Source: Bacteroidaceae bacterium (lineage in GTDB: Bacteria > Bacteroidota > Bacteroidia > Bacteroidales > Barnesiellaceae_A). Taken from it: a DNA stretch of 53,572 nt. Positions 33,635 through 42,846 of the stretch are shown here, in pieces (within the stretch, counting starts at the first letter, position 1; every line of letters begins with the position of its first letter). Location of the stretch: NCBI GenBank assembly GCA_017935645.1, contig JAGBHF010000027.1, forward strand, positions 1-53,572, read 5' to 3'. Made by a program: the position numbers and the translations under genes. The notes below the pieces were generated by a model. That model was not told the origin of the DNA and did not search any database. It saw only the letters and a list, made by a program, of their open reading frames with translations.

Positions 33635-35326
33635 TTATACTCTTTCTTTTGATATTTTTTGATACATCGAAGGCTTGATACCGGTGTATTGTGTAAAGAC
33701 GCGAATGAAGTTGGCCTGCGATTTGTATCCGACGCTTTCACTTATAGCCTTTATAGTGTATAGACCATAATTCTCATTATCCGAGATGCGTTTCATGGCA
33801 ACTTTTACTCTACACTCGTTGAGTAGTGTGCGGAAATTCATGCCATACTCGTCATTTATTACTTGCGATACGTATCGTGTATTACTGCCGATAAGAGTGG
33901 CAAGGCGGGCTATATTGAATTCATTGTTGCATATTTCTTCCTCATTGGCCATAACCATAATGATGCCTTGCAGAATGTGCATTCGCAATTCATTTGATAT
34001 GCTCATACCCGAGTCGTTGCATTTTGTATCTTCAACCGACTCTTTTTCTGCTGCGACGGTAGGTTGTGGAGGTGACTCTACATTGCTTGTCTCGTATATC
34101 TCTCGTAGCGAGAGTAGGCGCTTTTTGTAGGATTCTTCGCGTTTCAAGGCCTCTTGATTGCGATTATATAATTCGTTGTAGGCCGATGAAAGATGACGCT
34201 TTTGTTTCCATATATATGCAAGGAGCATGCAACCCAATAACAGACCGATGGATATGGTCAATATGAGTAGGCGTTGTTGAGATATTTTTTGTTCGTCCTG
34301 ATGCTTTTGTTCGGTGAGTTGAGATATTATCTCATTGTTACTGTTGAGTTCGTACAAGAATTGGGCATTCTTGAGGCTGTTAAATTCTCTTTGGTTGAAT
34401 ATAGAGTCGTTCAGTTCTATATACAGTGTCTTGTAGTATTGGTGATTGCCACTATCTTTTTTACGCTCGTATATGCCGGCTAAATTTCCCAATGAAACAG
34501 CCAGCAGGTCGGTTGTCCCTGTTTTGCGTGCCAATGATTCGTTGAGGTGAAAATATTTCAACGCCGAGTCAAGCTCATTGGTGTGTACATATATTTTGGC
34601 GAGACCGTTGTATGCCGCACCGATGCATTGTGTGCCAAGGTTTTCGCTATTGGCTACTTGTGCGGCTTGTTGATAGTAAGCTATCGCTTCGTGGTTTTTT
34701 TTCTCGCACGATAGCAGTATGGCGTTGCTTATGAGCAGGTCGTAACGATACCGTATGCGATTGTCCTCTTTATTGGCTCTCAGCAACTCGAAGTATTTTC
34801 GAGCATCTTCGGTTTTTTCACAATAGCATAGCGCGCATATAAGATTGTTGAGGGCATGATTATATAGTGCAATATCGTTACATTGACGGGCTACGTCGGC
34901 CGATTTTTTGTAAAACGAAACGCTCTGTTCGTAGTCGTTATGTACGCTGTATATATTACCTATATAAATATATATTTGTGATAGTATGTCATAGAAATTG
35001 TTGTTTTGAGATATTTTCAATCCCTTGAGCCATATATTCATAGCCTCGGAATAATTGTTCTTCTTGTAGTGCATGATACCGGTCTTTAACATGGCTTCGG
35101 CACACATGTTTCTGTGTTTCGGGTTCATGGACTCGCTGTATCTGTTGTAGAGGATACTATAATAGAATATGGCACTATCGGACTTGGCTGTGAAGAGTTC
35201 CTCGGCATGCTCATATAGTGAGTCATTGGGCAATGTTGCTATGTATGATAAATCGACATTAGACCAACCATAAAACTCCATGGTCGATATAGCAATGAAG
35301 AGTAATATGTGGATAATGCGTTTCAT
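33635..35326 (-). CDS. TPR-repeat membrane regulator with a C-terminal AraC-type DNA-binding domain
   Basis: Protein of 563 residues. A signal sequence (MKRIIHILLFIAISTMEFYG) exports the N-terminal part to the periplasm, where about 330 residues form TPR units (e.g. AEAMLKTGIMHYKKNNYSEAMNIWLKGL and YIGNIYSVHNDYEQSVSFYKKSA). A transmembrane helix (LLILTISIGLLLGCMLLAYIW, about 375-395) and a coiled linker lead to a cytoplasmic AraC/XylS helix-turn-helix (about 460-563; FNIARLATLIGSNTRYVSQVI and YKSQANFIRVFTQYTG). I start it at ATG 35326 because the signal peptide begins there. It resembles one-component sensors of Bacteroidota. Its neighbour, a T9SS adhesin gene, is the likely target. Confidence 0.85.
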   Translation of the reverse strand: MKRIIHILLFIAISTMEFYGWSNVDLSYIATLPNDSLYEHAEELFTAKSDSAIFYYSILYNRYSESMNPKHRNMCAEAMLKTGIMHYKKNNYSEAMNIWLKGLKISQNNNFYDILSQIYIYIGNIYSVHNDYEQSVSFYKKSADVARQCNDIALYNHALNNLICALCYCEKTEDARKYFELLRANKEDNRIRYRYDLLISNAILLSCEKKNHEAIAYYQQAAQVANSENLGTQCIGAAYNGLAKIYVHTNELDSALKYFHLNESLARKTGTTDLLAVSLGNLAGIYERKKDSGNHQYYKTLYIELNDSIFNQREFNSLKNAQFLYELNSNNEIISQLTEQKHQDEQKISQQRLLILTISIGLLLGCMLLAYIWKQKRHLSSAYNELYNRNQEALKREESYKKRLLSLREIYETSNVESPPQPTVAAEKESVEDTKCNDSGMSISNELRMHILQGIIMVMANEEEICNNEFNIARLATLIGSNTRYVSQVINDEYGMNFRTLLNECRVKVAMKRISDNENYGLYTIKAISESVGYKSQANFIRVFTQYTGIKPSMYQKISKERV

Positions 35327-35407
35327 TATAACAATCGTAGCTGACACCAATGCAAAGGTAGTGAAAGGTGTGTGAAGAAACAAATATCTTTGCTACATAA
35401 GCGCGAC

Positions 35408-35437
35408 AAGCCCCGGCAAGTCGCTTTGCCGGGGCTT
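35408..35437. terminator. GC-rich hairpin after typA
   Basis: AAGCCCCGGCAA and TTGCCGGGGCTT pair perfectly over 12 bp with a 6-nt loop, 22 nt after the typA stop on the minus strand. A T-run is lacking, so it may be a Rho-assisted or mRNA-stabilising end. Confidence 0.65.
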
Positions 35438-35458
35438 GAGTATAGTATATAAGATTTA

Positions 35459-37258
35459 TTATACTTTATTGGCACGTTTACGCTCAATCTCGTCGAGGAT
35501 AATTTTGCGCAGACGTATGTGGTGGGGGGTTACTTCGACATACTCATCTTCTTTGATGTATTCGAGGGCCTCTTCAAGGCTGAATACTACGGGAGGAATG
35601 AGTTTTACCTTATCGTCCGAACCCGATGCACGCATGTTGGTGAGTTTTTTCGATTTGGTTACGTTCACCACGATGTCGTTGTCCTTGGCATTCTCGCCCA
35701 CAACTTGACCGGCATATACCTCCTCTTGGGGGAAGATGAAGAAGCGACCACGGTCTTGCAACTTGTCGATGGCGTAGGCGTATGCTGTACCGGCTTCCAT
35801 GGCAATGAGTGAGCCGTTGGTGCGACGGTCTATATCGCCCTTCCAAGGTTGGTATTCGTGGAATCGGTGTGCCATGATAGCCTCTCCGGCCGAAGCGGTG
35901 AGTACATTGTTGCGAAGTCCGATAATACCGCGTGAGGGAATGTAGAACTCCAAGTGTATGCGGTCGTTTTGGGTTGTCATCGATATCATTTCGCCTTTGC
36001 GACGTGTTACCATATCGATGATCTTGCTTGAATATTCTTCGGGAAGATTGATGGTGAGAAGTTCTATAGGCTCACATTTCACACCGTCTATCTCTCTGAT
36101 GATAACTTGTGGTTGACCTACTTGCAACTCATAGCCTTCGCGGCGCATGGTCTCAATAAGCACCGACAAGTGTAATACACCGCGACCATACACACTCCAC
36201 ACGTCTTCGTTTTCGTTTTTTTCTACACGAAGAGCCAAGTTCTTGTCCAACTCGCGAGTCAAGCGGTCGGCAATGTGGCGTGAGGTAACATATTTGCCAT
36301 CTTTGCCAAAGAAAGGCGAATCGTTGATGGTAAATGTCATTGACATTGTGGGCTCGTCAATGGCTATACGCTCCAGAGGCTCGGGGTTGAGTACATCGGC
36401 AATGGTGTCGCCGATTTCAAATCCTTCAAGTCCTACGATTGCGCAAATATCGCCCGATCCTACACGGTTGGTCTTGGTGCGGCTCATACCCTCAAATATA
36501 TTGAGTTCTTTGATACGTTGCTTAACAATAGAGCCGTCGCGCTTGCACAATGCTACGTCCATGCCCTCGCGCAACTCGCCACGATGTACGCGACCTACAG
36601 CAATACGACCTACATAAGAAGAGTAGTCGAGCGAGGTAATGAGCATTTGGGGTGTTCCTTCGAGATATTGAGGCTCGGGGATATGCTCAATAATGGCCTC
36701 AAGTAGGGGTTGAATCGAATCGGTGGGGGTGTGCCAATCGGAGCTCATCCAGCCTTGCTTGGCCGAGCCATATATGGTGGGGAATTCGAGCTGTTCCTCG
36801 GTTGCATCGAGGCTGAACATGAGGTCGAGCACCATGTCTTGTACCTCGTCAGGGCGACAGTTGGGCTTGTCTACTTTATTGATTACGACAACCGGTTTCA
36901 ATCCCATTTCGATAGCCTTTTGTAGTACGAAGCGGGTTTGAGGCATAGGGCCTTCAAAGGCATCGACGAGCAATAAGCAACCGTCGGCCATGTTGAGCAC
37001 GCGTTCTACCTCGCCACCAAAGTCGGCGTGACCCGGAGTGTCGATGATATTGATTTTATAATCTTTGTATTGGATAGAAACGTTTTTCGAAAGGATAGTG
37101 ATACCTCGCTCTCGTTCAAGGTCGTTGTTATCGAGTATCAACTCGCCGGAATTTTGATTCTCGCGAAAGAGATTTCCGGCCAACAACATCTTATCGACCA
37201 ACGTGGTCTTACCATGGTCGACGTGAGCAATAATGGCAATGTTTCTGATTTTTTGCAT
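35459..37258 (-). CDS. typA: Ribosome-associated translational GTPase TypA/BipA
   Basis: Protein of 599 residues, full length. It binds the 70S ribosome near the EF-G site and supports growth under stress and ribosome assembly. GTPase motifs: G1 AHVDHGKTT, G2 in the ERERGITI segment, G3 DTPGHADF, G4 NKVDKP and G5 SAKQGW. The C-terminal BipA-specific domain has RRKGEM and PSRGIIGLRN. Single gene on the minus strand, divergent from the YfhO-like gene. Confidence 0.97.
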   Translation of the reverse strand: MQKIRNIAIIAHVDHGKTTLVDKMLLAGNLFRENQNSGELILDNNDLERERGITILSKNVSIQYKDYKINIIDTPGHADFGGEVERVLNMADGCLLLVDAFEGPMPQTRFVLQKAIEMGLKPVVVINKVDKPNCRPDEVQDMVLDLMFSLDATEEQLEFPTIYGSAKQGWMSSDWHTPTDSIQPLLEAIIEHIPEPQYLEGTPQMLITSLDYSSYVGRIAVGRVHRGELREGMDVALCKRDGSIVKQRIKELNIFEGMSRTKTNRVGSGDICAIVGLEGFEIGDTIADVLNPEPLERIAIDEPTMSMTFTINDSPFFGKDGKYVTSRHIADRLTRELDKNLALRVEKNENEDVWSVYGRGVLHLSVLIETMRREGYELQVGQPQVIIREIDGVKCEPIELLTINLPEEYSSKIIDMVTRRKGEMISMTTQNDRIHLEFYIPSRGIIGLRNNVLTASAGEAIMAHRFHEYQPWKGDIDRRTNGSLIAMEAGTAYAYAIDKLQDRGRFFIFPQEEVYAGQVVGENAKDNDIVVNVTKSKKLTNMRASGSDDKVKLIPPVVFSLEEALEYIKEDEYVEVTPHHIRLRKIILDEIERKRANKV

Positions 37259-37336
37259 ATCCTATTGATTTTCAAACGTCTTATTTGCGTGCTGTAGCTT
37301 TAGTACAGCTTGTTATCCTATGTAATTTTCGGGCGA

Positions 37337-37344
37337 CAAAGGTA
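37337..37344 (-). promoter_or_regulatory. Candidate -7 box for typA
   Basis: TACCTTTG on the minus strand (CAAAGGTA on plus), about 80 nt before the start codon. A TTG lies 23 nt further upstream, wider than ideal. Confidence 0.5.
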
Positions 37345-37461
37345 CGAATTTTTTTGAAAAATTACAGCAAGTGTATGGCGTTTTGTAATGGTGTTTTTAT
37401 GCAATACGTTGCGTTGCGATAGAGTAATTATCTGCAGCGGATACAAATAAAGAATAGCTTC

Positions 37462-37492
37462 TTGGGAGAATGGAAAACAAGCACTATCTTTG
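37462..37492 (+). promoter_or_regulatory. Promoter of the YfhO-like gene
   Basis: TTG (37462-37464) and TATCTTTG (37485-37492) are separated by 20 nt, matching the -33/-7 consensus. This also shows that the longer ORF start at 37462 is actually promoter sequence, so translation begins at ATG 37513. Confidence 0.78.
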
Positions 37493-37512
37493 CTGTCATA
37501 AAAATCATAACT

Positions 37513-39960
37513 ATGAATTGGAAAGAAAACATCAGGAAAGCACTGCCTTATGTGTTGTCGGTGCTCTTTTTTGCCGTTGTGTCATACCTCTATTTTGCTC
37601 CCGAGATATTTGAGGGTAAGGTATTGTTTCAGCACGACACACAGCAGGGTATTGCTATAGGTCAGGAAGCCAAGGCCTTTAAGGAGGCTACAGGTGAAAC
37701 TACCCGTTGGAGTAACACTACATTCTCGGGTATGCCTACGTTTCAAATTTCACCGTCGTATAGTAACAACGATATTATACGCACAATAGGACATATCTAT
37801 CAGTTGTGGATGACCTCTCCGGCCTCTTATCTGTTTATCATGTTGGTAGGCTTCTTTATCTTTATGTTGGCTATGGGATGTAAGTGGTACTATGCCGTAT
37901 TGGGTGCTATTGCTTATACCTTCTCGTCCTATTTCTTTATCATCATTCAAGCCGGTCATATATGGAAATTTATCACCTTGGCCTACATACCGCCCACATT
38001 GGCAGGTTTTGTTTGGGCATATAGAGGACGCTATCTGTTGGGTGGTGGCGTAGCAGCTCTCTTTGCGATGTTGCAAATAGCTTCTAACCACATACAAATG
38101 ACATATTATTTCCTCTTTGTAATTGTCGCAATGGTTATAGCATTTGCTGTGGAACTTATTCGTGCAGGTAAATTGGCTCAATTCCTCAAGGCAAGTGGTG
38201 TGTTGCTGGTGGCTGCTGTATTGGCTGTCGGTGCCAACTTGCCCTCGCTCTATCATACGCAAAAGTATAGCAAGGAGACCATGCGCGGTGGACACTCGGA
38301 GCTTACACAACCTACTGTTGCAGGTGGTGAGGCCAAACCACAAAGCGGACTGAGTAAAGACTATATAACCCAATGGAGTTATGGTAAGATGGAGACATTC
38401 TCATTGCTGATACCTAATATAAAAGGTGGTGCATCGGGTATGTTGTCGAGCCAAAAAGCAGCTGTTGAGGCAGCACCCGCATCGGCTCGTCCTTATCTGT
38501 CGCAAGTGAATAGCTATTGGGGCGACCAACCCGGCACATCGGGTCCTGTATATGTAGGTGCTATTGTGTGTTTGCTCTTTGTAATGGGCTGTATTACTAT
38601 CAAATCGCCTATCAAATGGGCTCTTATAGTGGCTACCATACTATCGATATTGCTGTCGTGGGGTAAAAACTTTATGCCGCTTACCGATTGGTTTATCGAT
38701 TATTTTCCCATGTACAACAAGTTCCGTACAGTGTCGAGTATCTTGGTTGTTGCCGAATTCTGTATTCCTGTATTGGCTATATTGGCGTTGAAGGAGTTCT
38801 TTGAGAAACGTGATAATAAGCAATTGAAAGCCCTCTATATCGCTACCGGTATCACAGCAGGTATTGCATTGTTGGCGTGGATTGTTCCGAGTCTGTTTGG
38901 TCCATTCACAAGTGGCTACGAGCGAGATATGGTAGCGCAAAATGCGCAGTTCGGTGTGCTGTTTGACGGTATTGCCGAGGCGCGTACCGCTGTGTTCAAG
39001 GCCGATGCTTTGCGCACATTCCTCTTTATCGTAGTGGCAGCGTTGCTATTGTTCTTCTCGGCCAAGGGCAAGTTGCAATCGAAGTGGGCATTGCTTATCA
39101 TGGGTGTACTGCTCATTGCCGATATGGGTACAGTAAACAAACGTTATCTTAACGGCGACCATTTTGTCGAGAACCGTCGTTTGAAAGACCCCTTCCCCAT
39201 GACACAAGTAGATAAGTATATCCTGCAGGATCCCGACCCCAACTATCGTGTATTTAACCTTGCCGCAGGCGACCCCTTCAGCGATGCTCGCACTTCATAC
39301 TATCACAAGTCGGTGGGTGGTTATCATGCTGCCAAGTTGGCTCGCTATCAGGACTTGATAGACCGTCAATTGTCGCGTATGAACATGTCGGTGCTCAACA
39401 TGCTTAACACCAAATACTTCATCGTTCCCACGCAAGAGGGCAGTATAACTGTAGAACGCAACTCCGAGGCTATGGGTAATGCATGGTTTGTCGACGAGGT
39501 GCTATGGGTCGATAATGCCGATGCCGAGATGGATGCTCTTGACACATTTGATCCTGCACACACAGCCGTTATCGACAAGCGTTTTGCTCAACTTATCGAC
39601 GATATGGCTACAATCGGCACCGAGGGCGATAATATTGTGCTTACATCGTATAAGCCCAATGAGTTGCGCTATAAGAGCAATGCCGCGCAACCCCGTGTTG
39701 CTGTTTTCTCGGAGATATACTTCCCATGGGGGTGGCAAGTAACGATTGATGGTGAGGAGGTCAAAGAGGCTCGCGCCAACTATGTGTTACGCGCACTCAA
39801 CGTTCCTGCCGGCCAACACGAGATAGTATTCCGTTTCGACCCCAAATCGTTGGCTGTAACCGAGAACATTGCGTTTGCTTCAATCGGTGGCATATTCTTG
39901 CTACTTATTGCAGCCGTAGCTATTCCCATTATCATGCGCAAGCGTAGTGCTAAAGCATAA
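37513..39960 (+). CDS. YfhO-family polytopic membrane protein
   Basis: Protein of 815 residues matching bacterial membrane protein YfhO (GT-C-like fold). In Bacillus and Listeria, YfhO-type proteins act in glycosylation of wall teichoic or lipoteichoic acids using undecaprenyl-linked sugars; in Bacteroidota the substrate is unknown. A dozen or so hydrophobic helices are visible (e.g. ALPYVLSVLFFAVVSYLYF, then SYLFIMLVGFFIFMLAM and FLLLIAAVAIPIIM at the end). An extracytoplasmic loop with FSGMPTFQISPSYSNNDI and a C-terminal beta domain (YKPNELRYKSNA, YFPWGWQVTIDGEEV) are typical. Transcribed alone; converges with malQ. Confidence 0.9.
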   Translation: MNWKENIRKALPYVLSVLFFAVVSYLYFAPEIFEGKVLFQHDTQQGIAIGQEAKAFKEATGETTRWSNTTFSGMPTFQISPSYSNNDIIRTIGHIYQLWMTSPASYLFIMLVGFFIFMLAMGCKWYYAVLGAIAYTFSSYFFIIIQAGHIWKFITLAYIPPTLAGFVWAYRGRYLLGGGVAALFAMLQIASNHIQMTYYFLFVIVAMVIAFAVELIRAGKLAQFLKASGVLLVAAVLAVGANLPSLYHTQKYSKETMRGGHSELTQPTVAGGEAKPQSGLSKDYITQWSYGKMETFSLLIPNIKGGASGMLSSQKAAVEAAPASARPYLSQVNSYWGDQPGTSGPVYVGAIVCLLFVMGCITIKSPIKWALIVATILSILLSWGKNFMPLTDWFIDYFPMYNKFRTVSSILVVAEFCIPVLAILALKEFFEKRDNKQLKALYIATGITAGIALLAWIVPSLFGPFTSGYERDMVAQNAQFGVLFDGIAEARTAVFKADALRTFLFIVVAALLLFFSAKGKLQSKWALLIMGVLLIADMGTVNKRYLNGDHFVENRRLKDPFPMTQVDKYILQDPDPNYRVFNLAAGDPFSDARTSYYHKSVGGYHAAKLARYQDLIDRQLSRMNMSVLNMLNTKYFIVPTQEGSITVERNSEAMGNAWFVDEVLWVDNADAEMDALDTFDPAHTAVIDKRFAQLIDDMATIGTEGDNIVLTSYKPNELRYKSNAAQPRVAVFSEIYFPWGWQVTIDGEEVKEARANYVLRALNVPAGQHEIVFRFDPKSLAVTENIAFASIGGIFLLLIAAVAIPIIMRKRSAKA

Positions 39961-39984
39961 TAACGAGCAATATAAAGCAAAAAG

Positions 39985-40018
39985 AAAGAGACCGCACCAT
40001 CACGGACGCGGTCTCTTT
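39985..40018. terminator. Bidirectional terminator between the YfhO-like gene and malQ
   Basis: AAAGAGACCGC (39985-39995) and GCGGTCTCTTT (40008-40018) form a perfect 11-bp stem, with an A-run before it and T-rich sequence after it. It serves both convergent genes. Confidence 0.9.
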
Positions 40019-40039
40019 CGTGTTATTGTATTAATGCAA

Positions 40040-42700
40040 TTATCGGCCCGATTGAGTAATCTTATCGCGTAGGCGAGTGTTGAACTCGGTAGCGTTGATA
40101 AGATCCTCGATAGTCATGTGCATGCGGTACTTCCAATAGAAGGGGTTGATAGCGGGCACATTGATGCGCTCGTCGAGCGGATTTTCGCGACGTAGGTTCT
40201 CGTCCATCGACAACCAATCTTGCAAGGGTAAGATTACCAACATCGAGGGCGATGCAAGGTGTTGCTCAAGGATACGTTCGCAGATATAAGGCTCGCAGAA
40301 GTAGGGCGTGTTACCACCAAAACACAATACGCGATTGTAGAAGTCTTGCATGGCGGCACGATCCTCTTCCCACCATGCGCGTATGCCCGACATATCGTGA
40401 GTCGATGTTGTACCTACCGAGAGGTAAGGATAATTCCATGTGCAACCAAATTGGCTGTTTACATCCTTGGGCATGCGTTGTACCTCGAGTGAGAGGATTT
40501 GCAATTGGTTCATCACCGCAGGCACGCAGTGGGGTATCATACCCAAGTCCTCACCGCACACGAGCATGTTGGTAGCCGATAGTAGCGGGGGCAACTTCTT
40601 CATTGCCTCGTGATACCAGAAGTCGTTGTGACGATAGTAGTAGAAGTCGTTATACAAGGCGTCAAAGGCGTGACGTTGGTACTCGGGCATCGATTGGTAT
40701 ATGTACGATTGCCATGCCGATATGCGGGGATGGTAGTGTCCTATCTTCACGGGGTCCTCGACAAAGAGTACTTCGTCGTGTAGGCGCATAAGACCTTCGC
40801 ATATAACCTTGCTACGCTCGTCGTCTTGTCCGGCAAAGAGTTCGTGTACCTTGCGTTGTGTGTTGACCTCGGGTCGCATACCGTAGCAACCGCCTCCAAG
40901 GGGTGATAGATATTGTTCGCGCACCTCCTCGGTGTATTGACCGAAGATGTCGCCCAACATGTAGTCGCGTACGTAGGGGTAAGTGTAGAGGTTCTTATCG
41001 AAGTGAAATCCGCGTGAAGCCAACTCGTCGGCCGAGAAGGGCATTGCAGGGCTGAAGTGTCCGAGAAGACCATGCAAGGCATCGTAGGGAATCTCCCAAA
41101 TGCGGAAGAAACCTAAGATGTGGTCAATGCGGTAGGCATCGAAATACTCTGCCATCTTGCTGAAACGAGATTTCCACCACACGTAGCCATCTTTGTCCAT
41201 TTCATCCCAGTTGTAAGTGGGCAAGAACCAGTTTTGACCTAATACCGAGAAGTCATCAGGCGGAGCACCCGCTTGACTGTTCAGGTGGAAATATTTGGGA
41301 GTAGCCCATGCGTCGGCACTGCGGGGGCTAATACCGATGGGTATATCGCCCTTGAGAACAACACCTTTGCTGTGTGCATAGTCGCGAGTGGCGAGCAGTT
41401 GCAAGTGCAAGTGGTATTGTGTGAAGTAGTGCAAGCGCATAGTGTTGCAATAGGGGCTCTCAGGTGCATCAAAAGATGCAATGGTGTTGGCATCGTATAC
41501 AGCGTATGCGCCCCATTGGTTGAAGTCGGGTGTGCCGGTTTCGCTACACAATGTGCGATAGGCTGCATAAGGAACGAGCCAATATTTGTTTTCGTTGAAG
41601 AACTTCAAGAACTCTTTCGATACCAAGGTGGCATTGCCCTCTTGCTCGAAAATCTCTTTCAGATATTCGTTTTTGAGGCTGTTGACACGCTCATAGTCAA
41701 CATCGGGCAGTGAGTTCAACTCCTTTTGTGCTTGCTCGTAGTATTTGCAACGCTCTTTGTCCTTAAGGCTACCTACCTCGTCGAGGCGTAGGTATTGGGG
41801 GTGAAGTGCGTAGATAGAGTTGGCACTATAGGGGTATGAATCTTGCCATGTGCCGGTCATGGTGGTGTCGTTGATAGGCAGGATTTGGATAATACGTTGC
41901 TCGGTAATGGCAGCCCAATCGACAAGCAAACGAATATCGGCAAAGTCGCCCACACCGAAACTCTTCTCACTGCGGAGCGAGAAGACGGGTACTGCAACAC
42001 CGGCGCCTTTCCATGTGCGAGTGTAGGCAGTAACTTGTGAGTCGGCTATTACGATAGCATCGCAATCGGCTGTTTGGGGTACGATAAAGTGGCGGTTGTT
42101 ACGATTTTCCCAAGTTTTTACTTCGCCGCTCTTGGCATCAAGAATGACATATTTATATTCAAATTCACCACCGGCTTTGGCTGCATCGAGTACTGCAGTC
42201 CAAGTGGGGAAGAGGTTGTCATTCATTTTTACAGCCTTCTTGATATCCCATTCGCCCAGAGCCTTGCAGCTACCCGAGATGGCCAATACCTCGTCGGGTG
42301 CAATAGAAGCCGATTTTACTTGAATGAGTATTGAGCCGGTCTTGGCTGCTTGTGTGGTCTTTTTGGGACTTTTGCGAGCGTAGATACTGTGTGTAAAAGC
42401 CGAGCTGAAAAATGCGTTGTCAACCGGTATGTCGTTCCATGTATCAAAAACGCGACACGATTTTACATCCTTTTTGATGTGTAAGGTGTGAGCTTCACCC
42501 CACTCTTTGCGTATTTGTTCGTTGTTGCGACATACTACGTAGTGGTATTTTATGGTAGTTGCTTGTGGACAATCAAGCTCTATTTGCCAATTGTCAGCAT
42601 CTACATATGTAAGGGGAAGAATTTGTTCCGAGCCTTCGAGCATAAGTCCGATAGACTCTCCCCAATAAGTGTGGTACTTAACGCTTAATATTAACGTCAT
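40040..42700 (-). CDS. malQ: 4-alpha-glucanotransferase with N-terminal starch-binding modules
   Basis: GH77 disproportionating enzyme that moves maltosyl or longer units between alpha-1,4-glucans during starch/maltodextrin or glycogen use. Protein of 886 residues, longer than E. coli MalQ because two CBM20-like modules precede the catalytic barrel (about 1-90, and about 120-220 with ISGSCKALGEWDIKKAVKM). GH77 landmarks: KSFGVGDFADIRLLVDWAA, ILPINDTT, YPYSANSIYALHP, GDIPIGISPRSADAW, YDALHGLLGHFSP-like and FRIDH-type AYRIDHILGFFRIW. Plant-DPE2-like architecture is common in Bacteroidota. Start chosen at ATG 42700; the frame extends only 6 nt further to a TTG. Confidence 0.94.
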   Translation of the reverse strand: MTLILSVKYHTYWGESIGLMLEGSEQILPLTYVDADNWQIELDCPQATTIKYHYVVCRNNEQIRKEWGEAHTLHIKKDVKSCRVFDTWNDIPVDNAFFSSAFTHSIYARKSPKKTTQAAKTGSILIQVKSASIAPDEVLAISGSCKALGEWDIKKAVKMNDNLFPTWTAVLDAAKAGGEFEYKYVILDAKSGEVKTWENRNNRHFIVPQTADCDAIVIADSQVTAYTRTWKGAGVAVPVFSLRSEKSFGVGDFADIRLLVDWAAITEQRIIQILPINDTTMTGTWQDSYPYSANSIYALHPQYLRLDEVGSLKDKERCKYYEQAQKELNSLPDVDYERVNSLKNEYLKEIFEQEGNATLVSKEFLKFFNENKYWLVPYAAYRTLCSETGTPDFNQWGAYAVYDANTIASFDAPESPYCNTMRLHYFTQYHLHLQLLATRDYAHSKGVVLKGDIPIGISPRSADAWATPKYFHLNSQAGAPPDDFSVLGQNWFLPTYNWDEMDKDGYVWWKSRFSKMAEYFDAYRIDHILGFFRIWEIPYDALHGLLGHFSPAMPFSADELASRGFHFDKNLYTYPYVRDYMLGDIFGQYTEEVREQYLSPLGGGCYGMRPEVNTQRKVHELFAGQDDERSKVICEGLMRLHDEVLFVEDPVKIGHYHPRISAWQSYIYQSMPEYQRHAFDALYNDFYYYRHNDFWYHEAMKKLPPLLSATNMLVCGEDLGMIPHCVPAVMNQLQILSLEVQRMPKDVNSQFGCTWNYPYLSVGTTSTHDMSGIRAWWEEDRAAMQDFYNRVLCFGGNTPYFCEPYICERILEQHLASPSMLVILPLQDWLSMDENLRRENPLDERINVPAINPFYWKYRMHMTIEDLINATEFNTRLRDKITQSGR

Positions 42701-42846
42701 GTGCAATGGTTTTAATGAGTTTTGGGCTAAATTACTAAAAACTCTAAGAGCATGGTGGCGTTTTTAATGTTTTTTGTACAGGGTGTAGTGCAAACGTTTT
42801 CGTATTCGGCTCTGTTTGGTGAATATCTAATCTATAAATATAGGTG

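Noticed and set aside
37462-37512. Upstream extension of the YfhO-like gene to 37462
   Set aside because: The region is a TTG-N20-TATCTTTG promoter, so the transcript starts inside it.
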